Part shown: one piece after another, positions 1 to 12,700 of the stretch | Position numbering within the stretch: position 1 is the first letter of the stretch | Layout of the letters: each line of letters starts with the position of its first letter | DNA from: Tubiluchus corallicola | Lineage: Eukaryota; Priapulida; Priapulimorpha; Priapulimorphida; Tubiluchidae | Length of the DNA: 64,000 nt | Reading direction: 5' to 3' | NCBI GenBank assembly: GCA_030141605.1 | Contig: JAQGDQ010000210.1 | Location: forward strand, 1 to 64,000 | Notes under the pieces: generated by a model | Databases searched by the model: none | Told to the model about the DNA's origin: nothing | What the model saw: only the letters and a program-made list of their open reading frames with translations | Translations under genes and position numbers: made by a program

Positions 1-564
1 GATACTGGAAAATGCAGTTGCACTACAGTATTCGTCATTGGACGAATTTGACATATATACAACCAAATCACATTTATTGCATAGTATTTTCCTTATGAAT
101 TTATTTTCACACATCAAAATATAATATTGTACACATTAATAAACAATAAATAAAATGATTTGAGTAGTGTGAGGTGAGTGTACGACCATACGGTCATTAA
201 CACACTCACCTTAAAAAACAGCAAATGTCCAGTTGCTTAAATGTAATAAGAATAGCGTTAAGTATGCGATGATTCAAGAGATTAAAAATTCTAAGCATGG
301 TGTAGGAAAACTTTTTTGGTTAGACATAGAACTAGTATTAAATTACATCTTCATTAAATTATATTCGTTATAAGAGTTAAGTCAGTGTTGCAAATAATTA
401 ATGAGCATTCTTAAAACTAGAAAAACTACACAGTTACTAGACCTGTTTAATGAAAGATTATCATTAAAATTGAACTTTGGACTCTAAACGATATAGTAGG
501 TAAATCATAAACAACAAAACATGCTGGTATTTACGAAAATAAAAATATTAATACTGAAACTCAC
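1..564. other. AT-rich sequence with one hairpin
   Basis: No gene seen. A nested hairpin lies at 172-211: outer 10-bp stem AGGTGAGTGT/ACACTCACCT, inner 4-bp stem GACC/GGTC at 184-195. Its function is unknown. Confidence 0.5.
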
Positions 565-654
565 TGTTTCTGGTTGCTCCTTGTGTTGGGGGACTTTGAG
601 TGTCTTTTCTCCACAAAGCTGCAACATTCATTGCAGAAATTTGATATCCGAGTC
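565..654 (-). CDS. Weak candidate internal exon, unknown gene
   Basis: A 90-nt stretch on the - strand between a T-rich acceptor (tttgtttag) and a consensus donor (gtgagt). One phase reads LGYQISAMNVAALWRKDTQS and on for 29 codons. A second frame is also open, so openness is weak evidence. It is less AT-rich than its flanks. I do not recognise the peptide. If real, the gene continues left out of the window. Confidence 0.3.
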
Positions 655-1298
655 CTAAACAAAAAACAGAAATTCATAGATAAAGATGAACTGGTGCCAC
701 CACACGACCTATAACAATAGCTCGACAAAATTAATATGACATGTGTAAAGATTGCTTGCTTTGTTAGAGCGTTGTCCCATCTAAAAAGTATGTTAATTGA
801 ACTAAAAAAAGCTCTCTTAGTTAACTTCTTTATAAACGCAGAAACTATCAGAAATATGGATATTAGAATTTTAGTTATGAAAGTGAGGAAGAAATAACTT
901 CAAAATGGAGTCTGAACTATGGTCTTCGAATGCAGTCTGTGCATTAACTGCCAGTTATCATTATATTAAAAACCTGGAAATGGCAGAGTAGCTCAGAATT
1001 ATGACAATTAATTGTAGCAAAACACCTGGCAGCATCCTTATCACCGAATTTTTAAAGCTGATCCACAAGCTGTCACTTTGGTATAGTCTCATTTGTTCTA
1101 GCTATGTACTCTCGGTTTGCTGGAACTCACTTCTACGGATATCGGAAAATTTGGACAGAATCTGGTCTGCTAAAAGTCCCACATAATACAGACACAGTCC
1201 TTTGTTTCGCGAGGTGACCGCTTGTTGGAGGGCCGTCACTTTGTTTATATCACATATATCAGTGTAACTCTGTGTATATCTCTATGTATAAAAATATA
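655..1298. other. Non-coding sequence
   Basis: AT-rich; I see no gene, RNA or clear repeat. The 61-codon frame beginning at 1001 has no recognisable features. Confidence 0.4.
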
Positions 1299-1389
1299 GA
1301 ATCAATTATGTTGAGTTATTTCACTCAAATGTTGACAGTTTTTTATATACTTTTGCATAGAAGCGGCCCTAACTATATGTTTTTGCGAC
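1299..1389. repeat. Dispersed repeat, copy 1
   Basis: It shares an ordered series of blocks (tcaattatg, gagttattt, gacag, agcggccc, gtttttg) with 17529-17620 in a GULP1 intron. The family is unidentified. Confidence 0.5.
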
Positions 1390-1792
1390 AAGTAGGTGAT
1401 TGATTCTCTCTACATTACCATGCCTACTGTATCAGCTTAATATTGGAAAATACGGACAATTTGAAAATTGTCTAAAAACCTTCGTTTTTTTGTTCTTTTT
1501 TTCTCAGTATTTGGACGTGCTTATAATGGTGCAAGCACCTAACAAGTTTCACTTCTGGTTCTTCCCATTTATTCTATGCACGCTGTCATATAATCATTAT
1601 TATTAATATCTATTTTTTCCCAGTGTTTCTTGATATTGTATTTGTATTTACACTTCCAAATAAACTTATTATTATTAAAAAAAATAAATGTCTTTGTTCT
1701 TACATTAACACAACAAAATTTGGAAAAACTGGCACAATTTGTAAAATCAAAGATTGGATGCAGATTAGACTCATTAAAGTCAGTTCTACATC

Positions 1793-1976
1793 AATTGTTG
1801 TTTAGTCCCCATTCCTATAGTACCTTACAGACTAATTGTTTTCATACGAGGGTATGGAGAGAGACATTATCTCTATTTTGGCATTACTGTTGTTTAGTCC
1901 CCATTCCTATAGTACCTTACAGACTAATTGTATTCATACGAGGGTATGGAGAGAGACATTATCTCTATTTTAGCAT
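1793..1976. repeat. Tandem duplication, 92-bp period, two copies
   Basis: Two adjacent copies with only scattered mismatches, the second beginning about 1885. Both contain tagtccccattcctatag and catacgagggtatggagaga. The open frame across them is a by-product. Confidence 0.85.
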
Positions 1977-2706
1977 TACTAACAGAGAGTAAAACATGCA
2001 TTCATAGCACACTAGATAGGTAAACTACTCCAGTAGACGTGTCTGATAACGTCTTCATGACCGCTTTGTGGCATACAACATGTAGTGAACTTTCACTAGT
2101 TAAGTATGAAAAATGGGACACATTCTTAAACTGCTTTTGTTAAATAGGTCATGGTATTTCTGTTTCGTGTTTAATGTTGTAGTACATGCTTTCATTAAGT
2201 GTTCAGCTGTATGCGACAATTTCGTTGTTATAAATGAAATTAATTATTATAATATGTAAATAATATATAATTCTTTGATGTTAGCCAACCTATGTGCGTG
2301 ATTGAGTTGGGCAAGTTTAATTACACATGGTGACTCCTACTGGCTACTAAGAGATAATTTTTCTGTCTTAATATATCAGTTGTCCTAAAAAATGCATCCA
2401 CGTTGACGCTACTGTAATTATCTTATAAAGTAGAAATTTCACAGTATAGCAATTCAATACATTGTGGCAAAAGTTACAAATTTATAACTTTAGTGTTTTT
2501 TAACTTATGGCCTAAGCTTTGTTGCATTTTAAAAAATCAAATGCTAGAATAATGTCAGCTTATTATCAACAAACAACCATGTTGACAGATAAAGCACTCA
2601 ATACCAGGCAGTAAAACAATAAAGAAATTAACCAGTTTACATCCTGGTTTTCATCACTGAAAGTAAATAAAGCACTTTTAAGGATCGTTGTCAGAAGTGG
2701 GGCTTA
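1977..2706. other. Non-coding sequence
   Basis: AT-rich and without gene or repeat signals that I can support, up to the TTA target site of the Harbinger-type element. Confidence 0.4.
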
Positions 2707-3423
2707 AGGGGCCCTTACTTGTTAAAAAAACGTCAAAATGTTGACGGAGAATTTTGATACAAAATTTTAATACACAATTTCCCATACGCGATTCAATGTT
2801 TTTCCATTAAAAATCAATCTCAACAAAATGGGCAGGAGTCTCCTAGTCTCGTAAGAACATCAAGGCATCCATGAACCACACATTTGACACCTACAGGGCT
2901 TCAGTTTCTGCACCTGATTTGGCGCTTCTATCTATTTTTCAAAGTTCATTGCGGAAGTTTGTTGTCAAAGTGTTCAGCTTCTTTTCAGATCGTCTGCCGT
3001 GGCGGAAGTGAAAAACTCACGATATTTCTTCATGTATGCAGCGGCTTTCTTGTCTCGATTACTGTAATCGGGCAACTTAATTTTCCACAAGGCTGGCCAG
3101 GTCTTGTGCACATTTATCACTTCAATCAGAACCTTCTTTTCTTCCGCTTTCTTCCCAGACATGGTGATCCTCGCACCTCGGCGGTCGCGTACGAAATGAA
3201 ATTTTGTTCAAAATTTTGATGGGAGCCCAAACACGTATCGAAATATTGACGACTCGTCAAGAAATATCAAAGTTGGTTTGACCCGTCAAAATTTTGAGTC
3301 ATGCTTTTTTTGACATCAAAACACCCCATACCATACACGGTGAAAATTCATATCAAAATTTTGATTCAAAATTTAGATTGATTCAAAATTTTGACATTTT
3401 TTTTGAACGTGTATGGCGCCCCT
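2707..3423. mobile_element. PIF/Harbinger-type DNA transposon remnant
   Basis: A 717-bp element flanked by TTA (2704-2706 and 3424-3426), the target site type of PIF/Harbinger. The ends form an imperfect inverted repeat of about 35 bp (AGGGGCCCTTAC inward on the left; AGGGGCGCCATAC inward from the right), both continuing into GTCAAAA motifs. It contains a decayed MADF-domain frame on the - strand but no transposase, so it is non-autonomous. Confidence 0.8.
2770..3162 (-). pseudogene. Decayed MADF-domain protein of a Harbinger-type element
   Basis: ATG at 3162-3160 opens MSGKKAEEKKVLIEVI, then TWPALWKIKLPDYSNRDKKA. This is the N-terminal half of a MADF (Myb/SANT-like) DNA-binding domain. The frame stops after DDLKRS. 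The C-terminal half continues in another frame (LTTNFRNELKK, KSGAETEAL, stop, VWFMDALMFLRD). At least one frameshift and internal stops make it non-functional. PIF/Harbinger elements encode a Myb/MADF-like partner beside the transposase, which fits the flanking TTA sites. Confidence 0.7.
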
Positions 3424-3426
3424 TTA

Positions 3427-5833
3427 TTCTCTGGGTTACAGTGTTTGGAATTCTTTTCAAAAGAAAGTGTATGCCGGTTGTACAGAACCGTTTGAGGAAG
3501 AGAAACTAAAGGCAAAAGTTGTTGAATGCTGACACCAAATACCCCTTAAAAAAGTGAGAAACTATGTTGGAAAAACATTTTCGTCTAGATTGCATTTAAA
3601 ATGGTGGTCAATAGAGTACTTGGTGTAAATTTTAACAATGATAACATATTAGTTTTCAAAAAAGTCCATTATTTTCTTTTATAATATTGTAATCAAAACT
3701 TCGATGCATTTTTTGTGATTTTTTTTGTAAAACAAAGCTTAGAAAACAAGACAGCATTTGCATTAGTTATCTCTCATTTTGAACCATCTCATCAGCAAAG
3801 AGTCAAATAACACCGATTAGTTGGATTAGTGTTATGGATTATCTGATTACTCAACGCAAGTTACTGCACACAGATATAAAGCCTGACCCAGTTTGTCATT
3901 TATGTGTAATGATGGGCAGTTTGAATTAGCCTTAAGCTAGGACAGAACACTATCTTTTCGGTGTTGGTATCCATAATAGTAGAGGTTTGTTTAGTGATTC
4001 CAAGAAAAAATGTATGTGGTAAACAGTGCTTGGTAAACAATCTAAACATTGTTGCTGGCTGTAGTCATTTAAAAAAACTAATGGTGAATATATGATTGTT
4101 TCTGACTGAATTTAATAAAGAATAATCGAGTATGCAGATCTTTTGCTCTGTCCACTTTTGTTTTATGCTAGTTTGATATTAATTGTTTTTGGTTAAGAAG
4201 GTGAAACGCAAAAAAAGAACTATTGATGATTGAGTCACTGTGCAACTTTTATGGGATGCAGTATGCAGGTCTGATAAATAAAATCTGTTTGGGACTATTC
4301 ACCAAAATCAAAAGCATTGTAGCTAAGGCCACTACCCCATTTCTTCACCGTCTTCGTCTCACTGCCATCTCCCCCCGTTCGTTGAAATAGTCATTCTTAT
4401 TCTTCAACACAGCCAAGTTCATTACAGTACTTGTAACAGTTGTATTATAATAATGAATGCGCCTAATTTGACACCCCCTTGTGCAATTAATGGAATCGAC
4501 CACAAACGCCCTCTAGCGATGGTAATGCTCGGATGCTAGCAGTCGGAGAGTGGTGGTGGGTAAACCCGGATATTTCTCTTCACGATTTCTGGATATATTT
4601 GCTTTTGTGACTTGCACCGCTGCCTTGATGTAAACACGTCTTCGCCTAGCCAGTTTTTAGCTCGTTAAAAGTATGTTTTTCTTCTTTTAGGACATTTCGT
4701 CATTGATAGTTAAACGCTAGGTAGTTCTGGAGCGTCTTAATTAAACGTGCATTTTTCGAATTCGGTGTTTTTTTCTGGAGATGCGTCAGAATAAATTGTA
4801 TCGTAATATTAGTAGTGAAGGTGCAAAAAACGGTAATTAAGTGTACCACAATAATTATACCATTTTTTATAACTTGCTGTATGAATTTTGATGCTGATTT
4901 TTTATACTTATGAAATTCGAAAAGTTAAATTTGTTGTGATATACCATCAAAACAGCCATAGTGTGTTTTTACAAGCTAGCTTGATATGGATAGAGCTTAT
5001 AAGTTCAGGGCGGAGTGAGATATTATGGAATGGGCACTTCAAAGTCTGATAATAGAGATCGGTTATCAATTATTTCTTACGATTTTTCTTTTCCAAATTT
5101 TTAAGTACCCTGGACGTGTGCCTCATCACAACTAATAATAGTTTTTCCGTGTTCAATTACAATATGTAAACTTGTTGTTAACAGTGCATAGTAAGTATCT
5201 GTTGTTATTTTATTAGTGGTTACATTTCTGTAGCTTTGCAACTTCTTGGTAGACGAAAGGAAAATGTGTGAAAAAACAAAAATGTAGGATGGATAGACTA
5301 TCTTTTTTTACGAATTTCTTTTGCCTCATAAAACTGTTTAATTTTTTGCTATATTAATTACTATAACTGCATAATATTATGTAAACGCACGATGTACCTG
5401 TTTGGAACGTGCGCTACTACTACTAATAAAGTATTATGGAACAGGACGTTAATGGTAATACGTTTGTGCATTATCCATGGTAATTAACTGTATTCCTTAC
5501 GCGTGTCACGTTTTAAACGACACTGTTACTTTTTAGAAACTTCAGAACCGGATCTGTTTGACACATTTTTTGAGTCCTTGAAAAACTACAGCTCAGTGAC
5601 GCGACAGATTTTTAAACTGTCACTGTCTTAGATAAGTGAAGAAAATTTCACCTAGTCAGCAAAATTCTTGCTTATTCAGTAATTATTAACAAATGCATGT
5701 TAACGTAGCTGTTCTTTAAATTTCAAGTTTAGCTTTCACCTGTAACCAAAAAAACTCTCACCAAGGAATTTTTGCTCACAAATAGGAATCAGCCGGCTGA
5801 CGTAATTATTGTTCTACCTTACTACTACATGCT
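3427..5833. other. Non-coding, possible GULP1 5' region
   Basis: AT-rich apart from a more GC-rich patch at 4465-4660 that includes cgccctctagcgatgg and ends near a possible donor (aaaa|gtatgt at about 4671). This could be a promoter or 5' UTR exon of GULP1, but nothing in the sequence ties it to that gene. Confidence 0.25.
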
Positions 5834-6052
<219 letters not shown>

Positions 6053-6566
6053 GTTGTTGGCATCCTTCTGTCTCGGAAGACAATGAAGTGTGCGCCAAGA
6101 GAGTCAGTTATTGATCACATTGATGGAGCTGCAGCGTCGACTGTGGCTGAGCAGTGCGATCCTTGAACGTCTCCAGGGCGCAGGCCTGGGCAAGGTGTAC
6201 GGAGATCCTGAGTTGCCCAGACAACAGGAACCCCCTCTCTTCCTCGCTGGTGTAGTCCAGAGGAAAGCGGAGCCATACATTTGGCACCAGGTTGGCTGCA
6301 GGAGCTGCGGGAGTCAGTGAGCATGCTGCACTGGTCCGCCTTCGGGGCTCCACTCCTGATTTGGAAGGTTTACTCCTCTACACATGGCCATTGGGCCACT
6401 TGACCTCCGCCCTCTAGCCGTTGGCTGCTTGTGTAGCTCCTCCGCCTAGTGTCGAGATACAGTGTGGGCATCCCGCAAGCCTACAGCACCTGATATTCCT
6501 AGGCGGTCACCCATCCAAGTACTAACCAGGCTGTACGTTGCTTAACTTCGGTGATCAGACGAGAAC
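6053..6566 (-). mobile_element. 5S rRNA-headed SINE-like unit with (AGT)n tail
   Basis: On the - strand: a 5S rRNA-derived head (6566-6477), a GC-rich body (6476-6056) ending in ccgagacagaaggatgcc, then an (AGT)n tail. Head, body and short-repeat tail is the plan of 5S-derived SINEs (SINE3 class). The body is much more GC-rich than its surroundings. No known domain of the body was recognised. Confidence 0.6.
6477..6566 (-). rRNA. 5S rRNA-derived sequence, 5'-truncated
   Basis: About 90 nt matching the 3' three quarters of eukaryotic 5S rRNA: CTCGTCTGATC, GTTAAGCA, GCCTGGTTAGTACTTGGATG, GACCGCCT, GGTGCTGTAGGCTT. The first 30 or so nt are missing. It keeps the internal promoter region with changes, so it is a 5S pseudogene or SINE head, not a functional 5S gene. 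Confidence 0.85.
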
Positions 6567-6736
<170 letters not shown>

Positions 6737-8264
6737 CATTTACTACAAGTGAGATGATCCTATTTAGACATGTGCATTGACTTCGAGTAGTCCCCCTTTT
6801 GGCCCAGAAAAAAATCCAGACGAAATCCAGATTCACCTTGAACCAACTCTTCAAAGCCAATGAGTGACACTTACTAACAACCCCAACAAAGTCAGGCATT
6901 CTGGTAGTATGGGTTCCCCAAGCTTTGATTGTCTAACTCATTTCAGTTTGCTGAACTGTAATTGACCTTTGTATCTTTGGACAGTCCAGTCAAAGCCACC
7001 CCCTGCACCCATTTCTTTATGTTTTGTTGTCCAACTGTGTGCTGTACAGCTTTTGAGTGGTAAAACTGTTCACTTTTTCACTTCTTCACTAACTGTGTGT
7101 ACGCTACAATGGCGCTACTGATTACTGCTGGCAAATCTACATTAAAATCTAATTCAATGTTAATTTAAAAGGGTTAATTTAAAACGACAGGTTATTTGAT
7201 ATCAGTCTCGTACCAGTAGCCATTGCTTATTGCTTTAACTGCAAAATTGTCAAGCATTTTTCCCGATTTTTTTTAAATAATCAAAGTGAGCTTTATACTT
7301 CTGAAAATACTAAAAATAGGTTGGCTAAGCTGTATTTGATTTTGATAAACGACACAATCCAGATTATGTATTGCACAAATTAGGCATTTTTGTAGCAGAA
7401 AGTTGCTGCAGGCTTTGGTGTTCAACTTACAAAAAGCACGGCTGAACGACATCAGGTAGCCTTTAAAGGATTTTGTCTGCACTTGAACAAGAGTCATATT
7501 GTAGTCAATGAAATATTTTTGTTGAAGTGTCCTAGTTATTCGTTATGAGTCTTTTGTACAACTTGGCACGGAAATTTATAAAACGGCGTAAAATTAAATT
7601 TAATCCAGTGTGTCAAGCAGCGCACTTGGATTACTGAATTTCAGTGCCTTGTCGATTATTATCGATTAACAATACATTTATTAATGCTAAAGCTTTAAAG
7701 TAAAATACGTTTGTAATAGAATTCGTTCATTGATCTGGTTGTGTTTGTACAGACAGATGAGGTGCTGGATTTATCAGTTTGTCTAGGCATAAATTTTAGT
7801 GCAACTTAATAAGACAAAAACAGTGAGCAAATTTATTTTATATCAACCAGTTAATATTTTTTAAATAGCATTATAATTACATAGCAGTTTTGTTGCTTGT
7901 ACAAGTATTTGTACTTTGCACTTACATGTGCAACTAGTTTAGTAGAAGAATTTAATAAAAAATGACCCAGAAAAAATCTCTTGGAGATTAATTATTCACT
8001 AGCAAAGGCCCCGCAAAAGATTTTGCGTATAAATACACTTGTAATCAATAATACGCGAACATCCTACCTAGTCCTCATTTATAATACAAAGCCCGTAACT
8101 TCCTGCCTACTGTTTGTTTACTTACCTAACGCAAAGCCTGTAGCAGCCAGCTTTTTGCTGAATTAAAGCTGTAAGCAATAATGGATGACGTCACAACAAT
8201 GGCTTTGCGTCAGCAGTTTTCTAAGCGAAAATTGCTGAAAATAGAACATGTAATTAACTCGCCA
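6737..8264. other. Non-coding sequence
   Basis: AT-rich; no gene or clear repeat seen. The open frames of 61-79 codons here and further on have no recognisable features. Confidence 0.4.
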
Positions 8265-8500
8265 GTACTCCTCTCGGTGGACCTGTCCTAAAATATAGCT
8301 CACATCATCGTGTAGCCCCGTTCTTCCTCTTTCTAAAGAGCCATATATCTCCTTCCGAGAGTCCCACCAGGCGCCGCTAGAACGTTTTTTCCGCAGGCTG
8401 TTTGGTCAAAATTTCGAAAAAATCGCGAGTTGGGTCCGGGAAAACGCCCGTTGCGGGACCCGTGGCCCTTCGCGAATTCTAAATATGCCTATGACACCCA
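8265..8500. other. GC-rich patch of unknown nature
   Basis: A block with many CpG, including a short dyad (ggtccgggaa and gcgggaccc) near 8435-8462, in otherwise AT-rich DNA. It could be a repeat body, a 5' UTR exon or a processed RNA remnant. No match recognised. Confidence 0.3.
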
Positions 8501-9299
8501 TCGCTGAACGGGCTATCGATCTATTAAATTCTTTTATTTTACATTGGTGTATTCAGCACTTGATGGGAGATGTTGATAGTTGTTACAGGACGGGAACCTG
8601 CCTCATTATCCAGGATGATCCTCCGTGATGAAATACTGAACTGGCAGAGGAGTCTTAGCTACCTACGTCCTCCTTCAAAGAGACATTACTGTTTGTAGAT
8701 GATATTTTGCCCCCTCATAAACAATTTCAGAAGGGACTTATTAAGTTTTATTTTATGTGTTTAAATAACAGTAATCACATTATTCATTATTGTGCTCAGC
8801 AAGCTCAGTGTTGTTACACTTCAACTATGGGATACAACTTAGTGTCAATCTCTAACCACTATGGAATTGACAGTTCTTGTCATGAGTTTGGATCAAAAGT
8901 ACCGCATCTCATTACTGATAAAATGCTTAATATTACTGACAATTAGCTGGCAGTTATTACATTTATAAAGGAAATTTTATGGAGTGTAGAAACCAAGTAT
9001 TTTTATTTGTTTAGGAGGTCAGAACTATATTAAATTTAAAATTATTTGACCATTTGCTGAAACCAAATTGATAATATAATTGATGCTATGGTTTTGTTAT
9101 TATTATTTTTATTATAATTTTTTTACTTTGCTCTAACAAATTAACAAACTTTTTTCTTTTAACATGTACAGCTTGAACTAATTTATTGTAATTCTAGTCA
9201 TTTGTTGTTTTCCTTACGTGTTTATTGTATTACAAACGAGTACGAATAAAATGGTATAAATAAATAGCTGCAGGTGGAGAGAGTATGGCATGTCACACT

Positions 9300-9385
9300 G
9301 CCCAGAATCGGTTTTCTGGTCATCGCCAATTTGTTTACTAACCAGGCCTAGCTTTGTTTAACTTTGGTTGCTACTCACATCCTTC
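9300..9385 (-). repeat. 5S rRNA-derived repeat, degenerate
   Basis: On the - strand: AGTTAAACAAAGCTAGGCCTGGTTAGTA then GACCAG. This follows the 5S internal promoter order (GCTAAGCA, GGGCCTGGTTAGTA, GAGACC) with many changes. It is probably an old copy of a 5S-headed SINE. Confidence 0.6.
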
Positions 9386-9728
9386 GTGACCACTTTTTCA
9401 TTTTTCATGACGAGCAAAACCTGTAATAATTACAGAAGTACATTAAGTGGTGTTGATGGGTAATTAGTGTTTGATTAGCGGGCAACAATAGTAGGTTGTT
9501 ACTATTTGTAATGTTGTTTTCTATTACGTGTGCAGACATGGAAAACATGATTAGAGTCGATGACATGGTGACAGTATTCTGTCTTTAGCTGCCTGAGATA
9601 CAATGATTAGTTAAGCATATCAGAGATAACCAAAGTCCGATTTCCTTCTATTTTAATATCATATAGTTAATCCACTCCCTTCAAATTTATTATCATATAT
9701 TATATTATATGTTGTTTATTCATTTTAG

Positions 9729-9793
9729 TGACAAGAAAATGGGTTCATCCACCGGAGGTGTTACTCCGTGGTCATATCGTGTATCTTGTAAAG
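9729..9793 (+). CDS. GULP1: GULP1 exon A, start of PTB domain
   Basis: Acceptor ttttag and donor gtaata. It encodes [21 protein letters not shown] after a split codon xTG. The KW(I/V)HPP and YLVK parts match the start of CED-6 PTB domains. The previous exon must end one base into a codon. Confidence 0.93.
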
Positions 9794-12700
9794 GTAATAG
9801 TGAATTAATGTTAATAAAAGATGAAATACCGTATAATAAGAAATCATCAGAAAATGTGAAAATATGATTAGGCTTCTAGATTCATTTTGATACTAGAATT
9901 TCATTACTACAACAGGAGTTTTTTTATAATGAATATTTCAGTTTTTAGTCATTAGTGTCATAAGCTGAATTAATGCATCCAACTTATCATGTAAGGTATT
10001 TATTATTTTCACTTGTTTTACAATAATAATATATATTGTAATACTTATTATTATATATGGTAAATGGTTTATAATTGCTTTAATTGTACTGCTTAGTTGT
10101 TACCTCTAAATTTAACAACTGCCTTGCCCGGTGAAACTATTTACCTCAATTATGTCACCTGAATTACCTGATTATCTTTACGAGGACACTACACTGTTAT
10201 TCCCTAGGCTATATCTTATTAAATTATCATTTTCATGGTATATCTTGATTCTACGTCTAATCAAATCCTAATTGGCAATTTGCCATTGATTTTTTTGCAT
10301 TACGTAACCGTGACTATGTAAAATGGCAGTTCTGAACATAATAACATATTTTTTATTTTTTAGTATTTAGGCTGTACACAGGTGGACTCTCCTAAAGGTA
10401 TTGAAGTTGTCCGTGATGCAGTTACAAGACTTAAGGTACTTTTATAGCTGAATAGTTTATTCAAATTACTGTAAATTTCTCAATTGACTAGCCTGTGTGT
10501 TCATTGCCTAGTGATTTTAGAGAAAGTCTGTTAAATAATATACGTCATTATTTTTGTATACCTAGTAGCAGTTATAAAAACTTCTATGGCTGTACTTTAC
10601 TAAATTGTAAACTAGTTTTGAACTTAGTCTGCATAATCTTTATTCTTCCTACTATAAACTTTAAAGTCGTGGTTGTTGGTTAATCTACATCACCACCACG
10701 AGGCTTGCCAACTATGTCCCTTGGTTGTTTACTACGTTTTTGGTATCCTTAGCCATTCATCGTTTACGTTTGGATTGCGAAATACAAACAATGCCGTAAT
10801 ACGTGGCATTTTAAAAACAAAACAGCGTGTATATAGGTGTTGTTTTCAACAATGATTATTTCTCGTCACTGCTGATTTGGAAATGTTTAAAAAATTTCTG
10901 GAAAGTTCTGTCAAAATAAACTCCTTGTGTTTACTAAACGGCATAGCAAAACTCTGTGAATGTGATTTTACAAATTTTTGGAAGTTATGAATTACATTTT
11001 ACTTGGCATAGGAGCAAAGACAGTGCACTGTGAATTCACCAAGGAAAAAGGGCATTACAAAGAAGGTAGTTCATTGCAAGCCTTCCTAAATCATTAACCT
11101 CTTAAACATAACAATTACTGTAGGTGATCTCCGGATTAGCATGCTCGTTTTGAATAATTTGAACTTTCGATAACTTTGTGATTTTTCCCTGTGTCGTTAA
11201 TAAAGTTAATCTAATAATCTTTTTTATTTATCTGGCAACACATGCACAGTTATAATACAATTAATTAAGAAAGGGCAGCGAAAGACCCATTGGTCATCTA
11301 GTCAGCTGCCCTTTGGTTAGTCATGAGCATTTTTATAAGCGCAATGCTACAGTGTATTAGTGTTAGTACTGCTTATAATAAAGATTTAGTTGTTATGAAT
11401 GACATTAAATTGATATGCTTATAATGTGTTAATACAATTCATACCCAGTCATAATAAGTGCATAATAAAAAAAAATCAAACAAGAACTGAAAATAAAAAT
11501 CTGACAACAGAAACATAAGAAAAATGGCAACTGAAATATACTTCATAACACAAGCATAATTCTTAGACAGTCAAAAGTAAATTACCATGTAAATAATAGA
11601 ACTGAGAATCAGGTTTATCAATAAATTGGTAATATTTAGTTAGGTAGCAGCAGCTAAGCAGAATAATTTGAAACCTTTGTTGGCACTAATTAAGTATTCA
11701 GTGAGTTACAAGATTCCAACGGTTTAAGAATTTTCACTCTGACCTACTTTACTCAGTACTGTAATTACAAAGAGGAATGTTTTGCTTACAGTAGAATGCA
11801 GACACCCAGCAAGCTGCTAATTTTTTTCTAAATTACTACCTTCAGCAGTGTTTTAACTTTCCCTTTCTAGTGGCTGTAAGGGGAGTTTTTTACATGACTG
11901 AATAGAAACAGAATATACTGTCTGATGATTGCTTTATTATTTCTGCTGCAGAGTAAATTCATTTAAAGTTTTTCACTTTCTCGCAGCAGCGAATAGATTT
12001 TTCCGGAGCCTATTAGAGCAATATGAAGTATTTTTTAACACTGAGTAATGACCGCACCCAGCTTTCATTTTTTTACTCTACTTTGCTTGCTAGTTTACAT
12101 TTTACTAACAGATTTTAGTATTTTGTAGTTTGGAAATTTGTTTGAATTTTAAACTGTTAAGATTGCCAAGCAATGATTTTTAGTAAGTTCTAAAGAGTTA
12201 TATTTAACTCGTGTTGGCGCAGTGATAATACGTAATTTGTAATTTTGTCGCTGTGTTTATTACTCTTTATTATTCATTTAGTCTAAATTGTAGCAGTTGA
12301 TCAAATGCCTCACCAAAGATTTGGCACCAAGTTAGGATCCTTACCAATTGGCATAATTTATACTAGGTGTTATATTCATGAGCCCTTTTCTTACTTGTTT
12401 GTCTGTTTGTTCAATAGCTAGCTTGTACTTCGCTGTACGTTTTAAAATTTACATTTGATTTCGTTACTAGATTACATAACTATGAAGTAGCTCAGTTAGA
12501 GTGTAATGTAAATACTGCCTTTGTTACTCATTGAAGTTCAAGTTCTTTAAACTTTATCTTGCCTGAACTTTAAAGCATCTTTGTTGGTATTATACGGTAA
12601 CCTACTTTTAGTTTTACTGCATGTAACTAAACTCTATTTAACAACATGACACTAGCGTTGTAGTGGTGCTGGTGATAGTAACCTAGTTATCTCACTACAT

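Noticed and set aside
9538-9580. A candidate GULP1 start exon beginning at the ATG at 9539
   Set aside because: The nearby GT donors give the wrong phase for joining exon A, which needs a one-base overhang.
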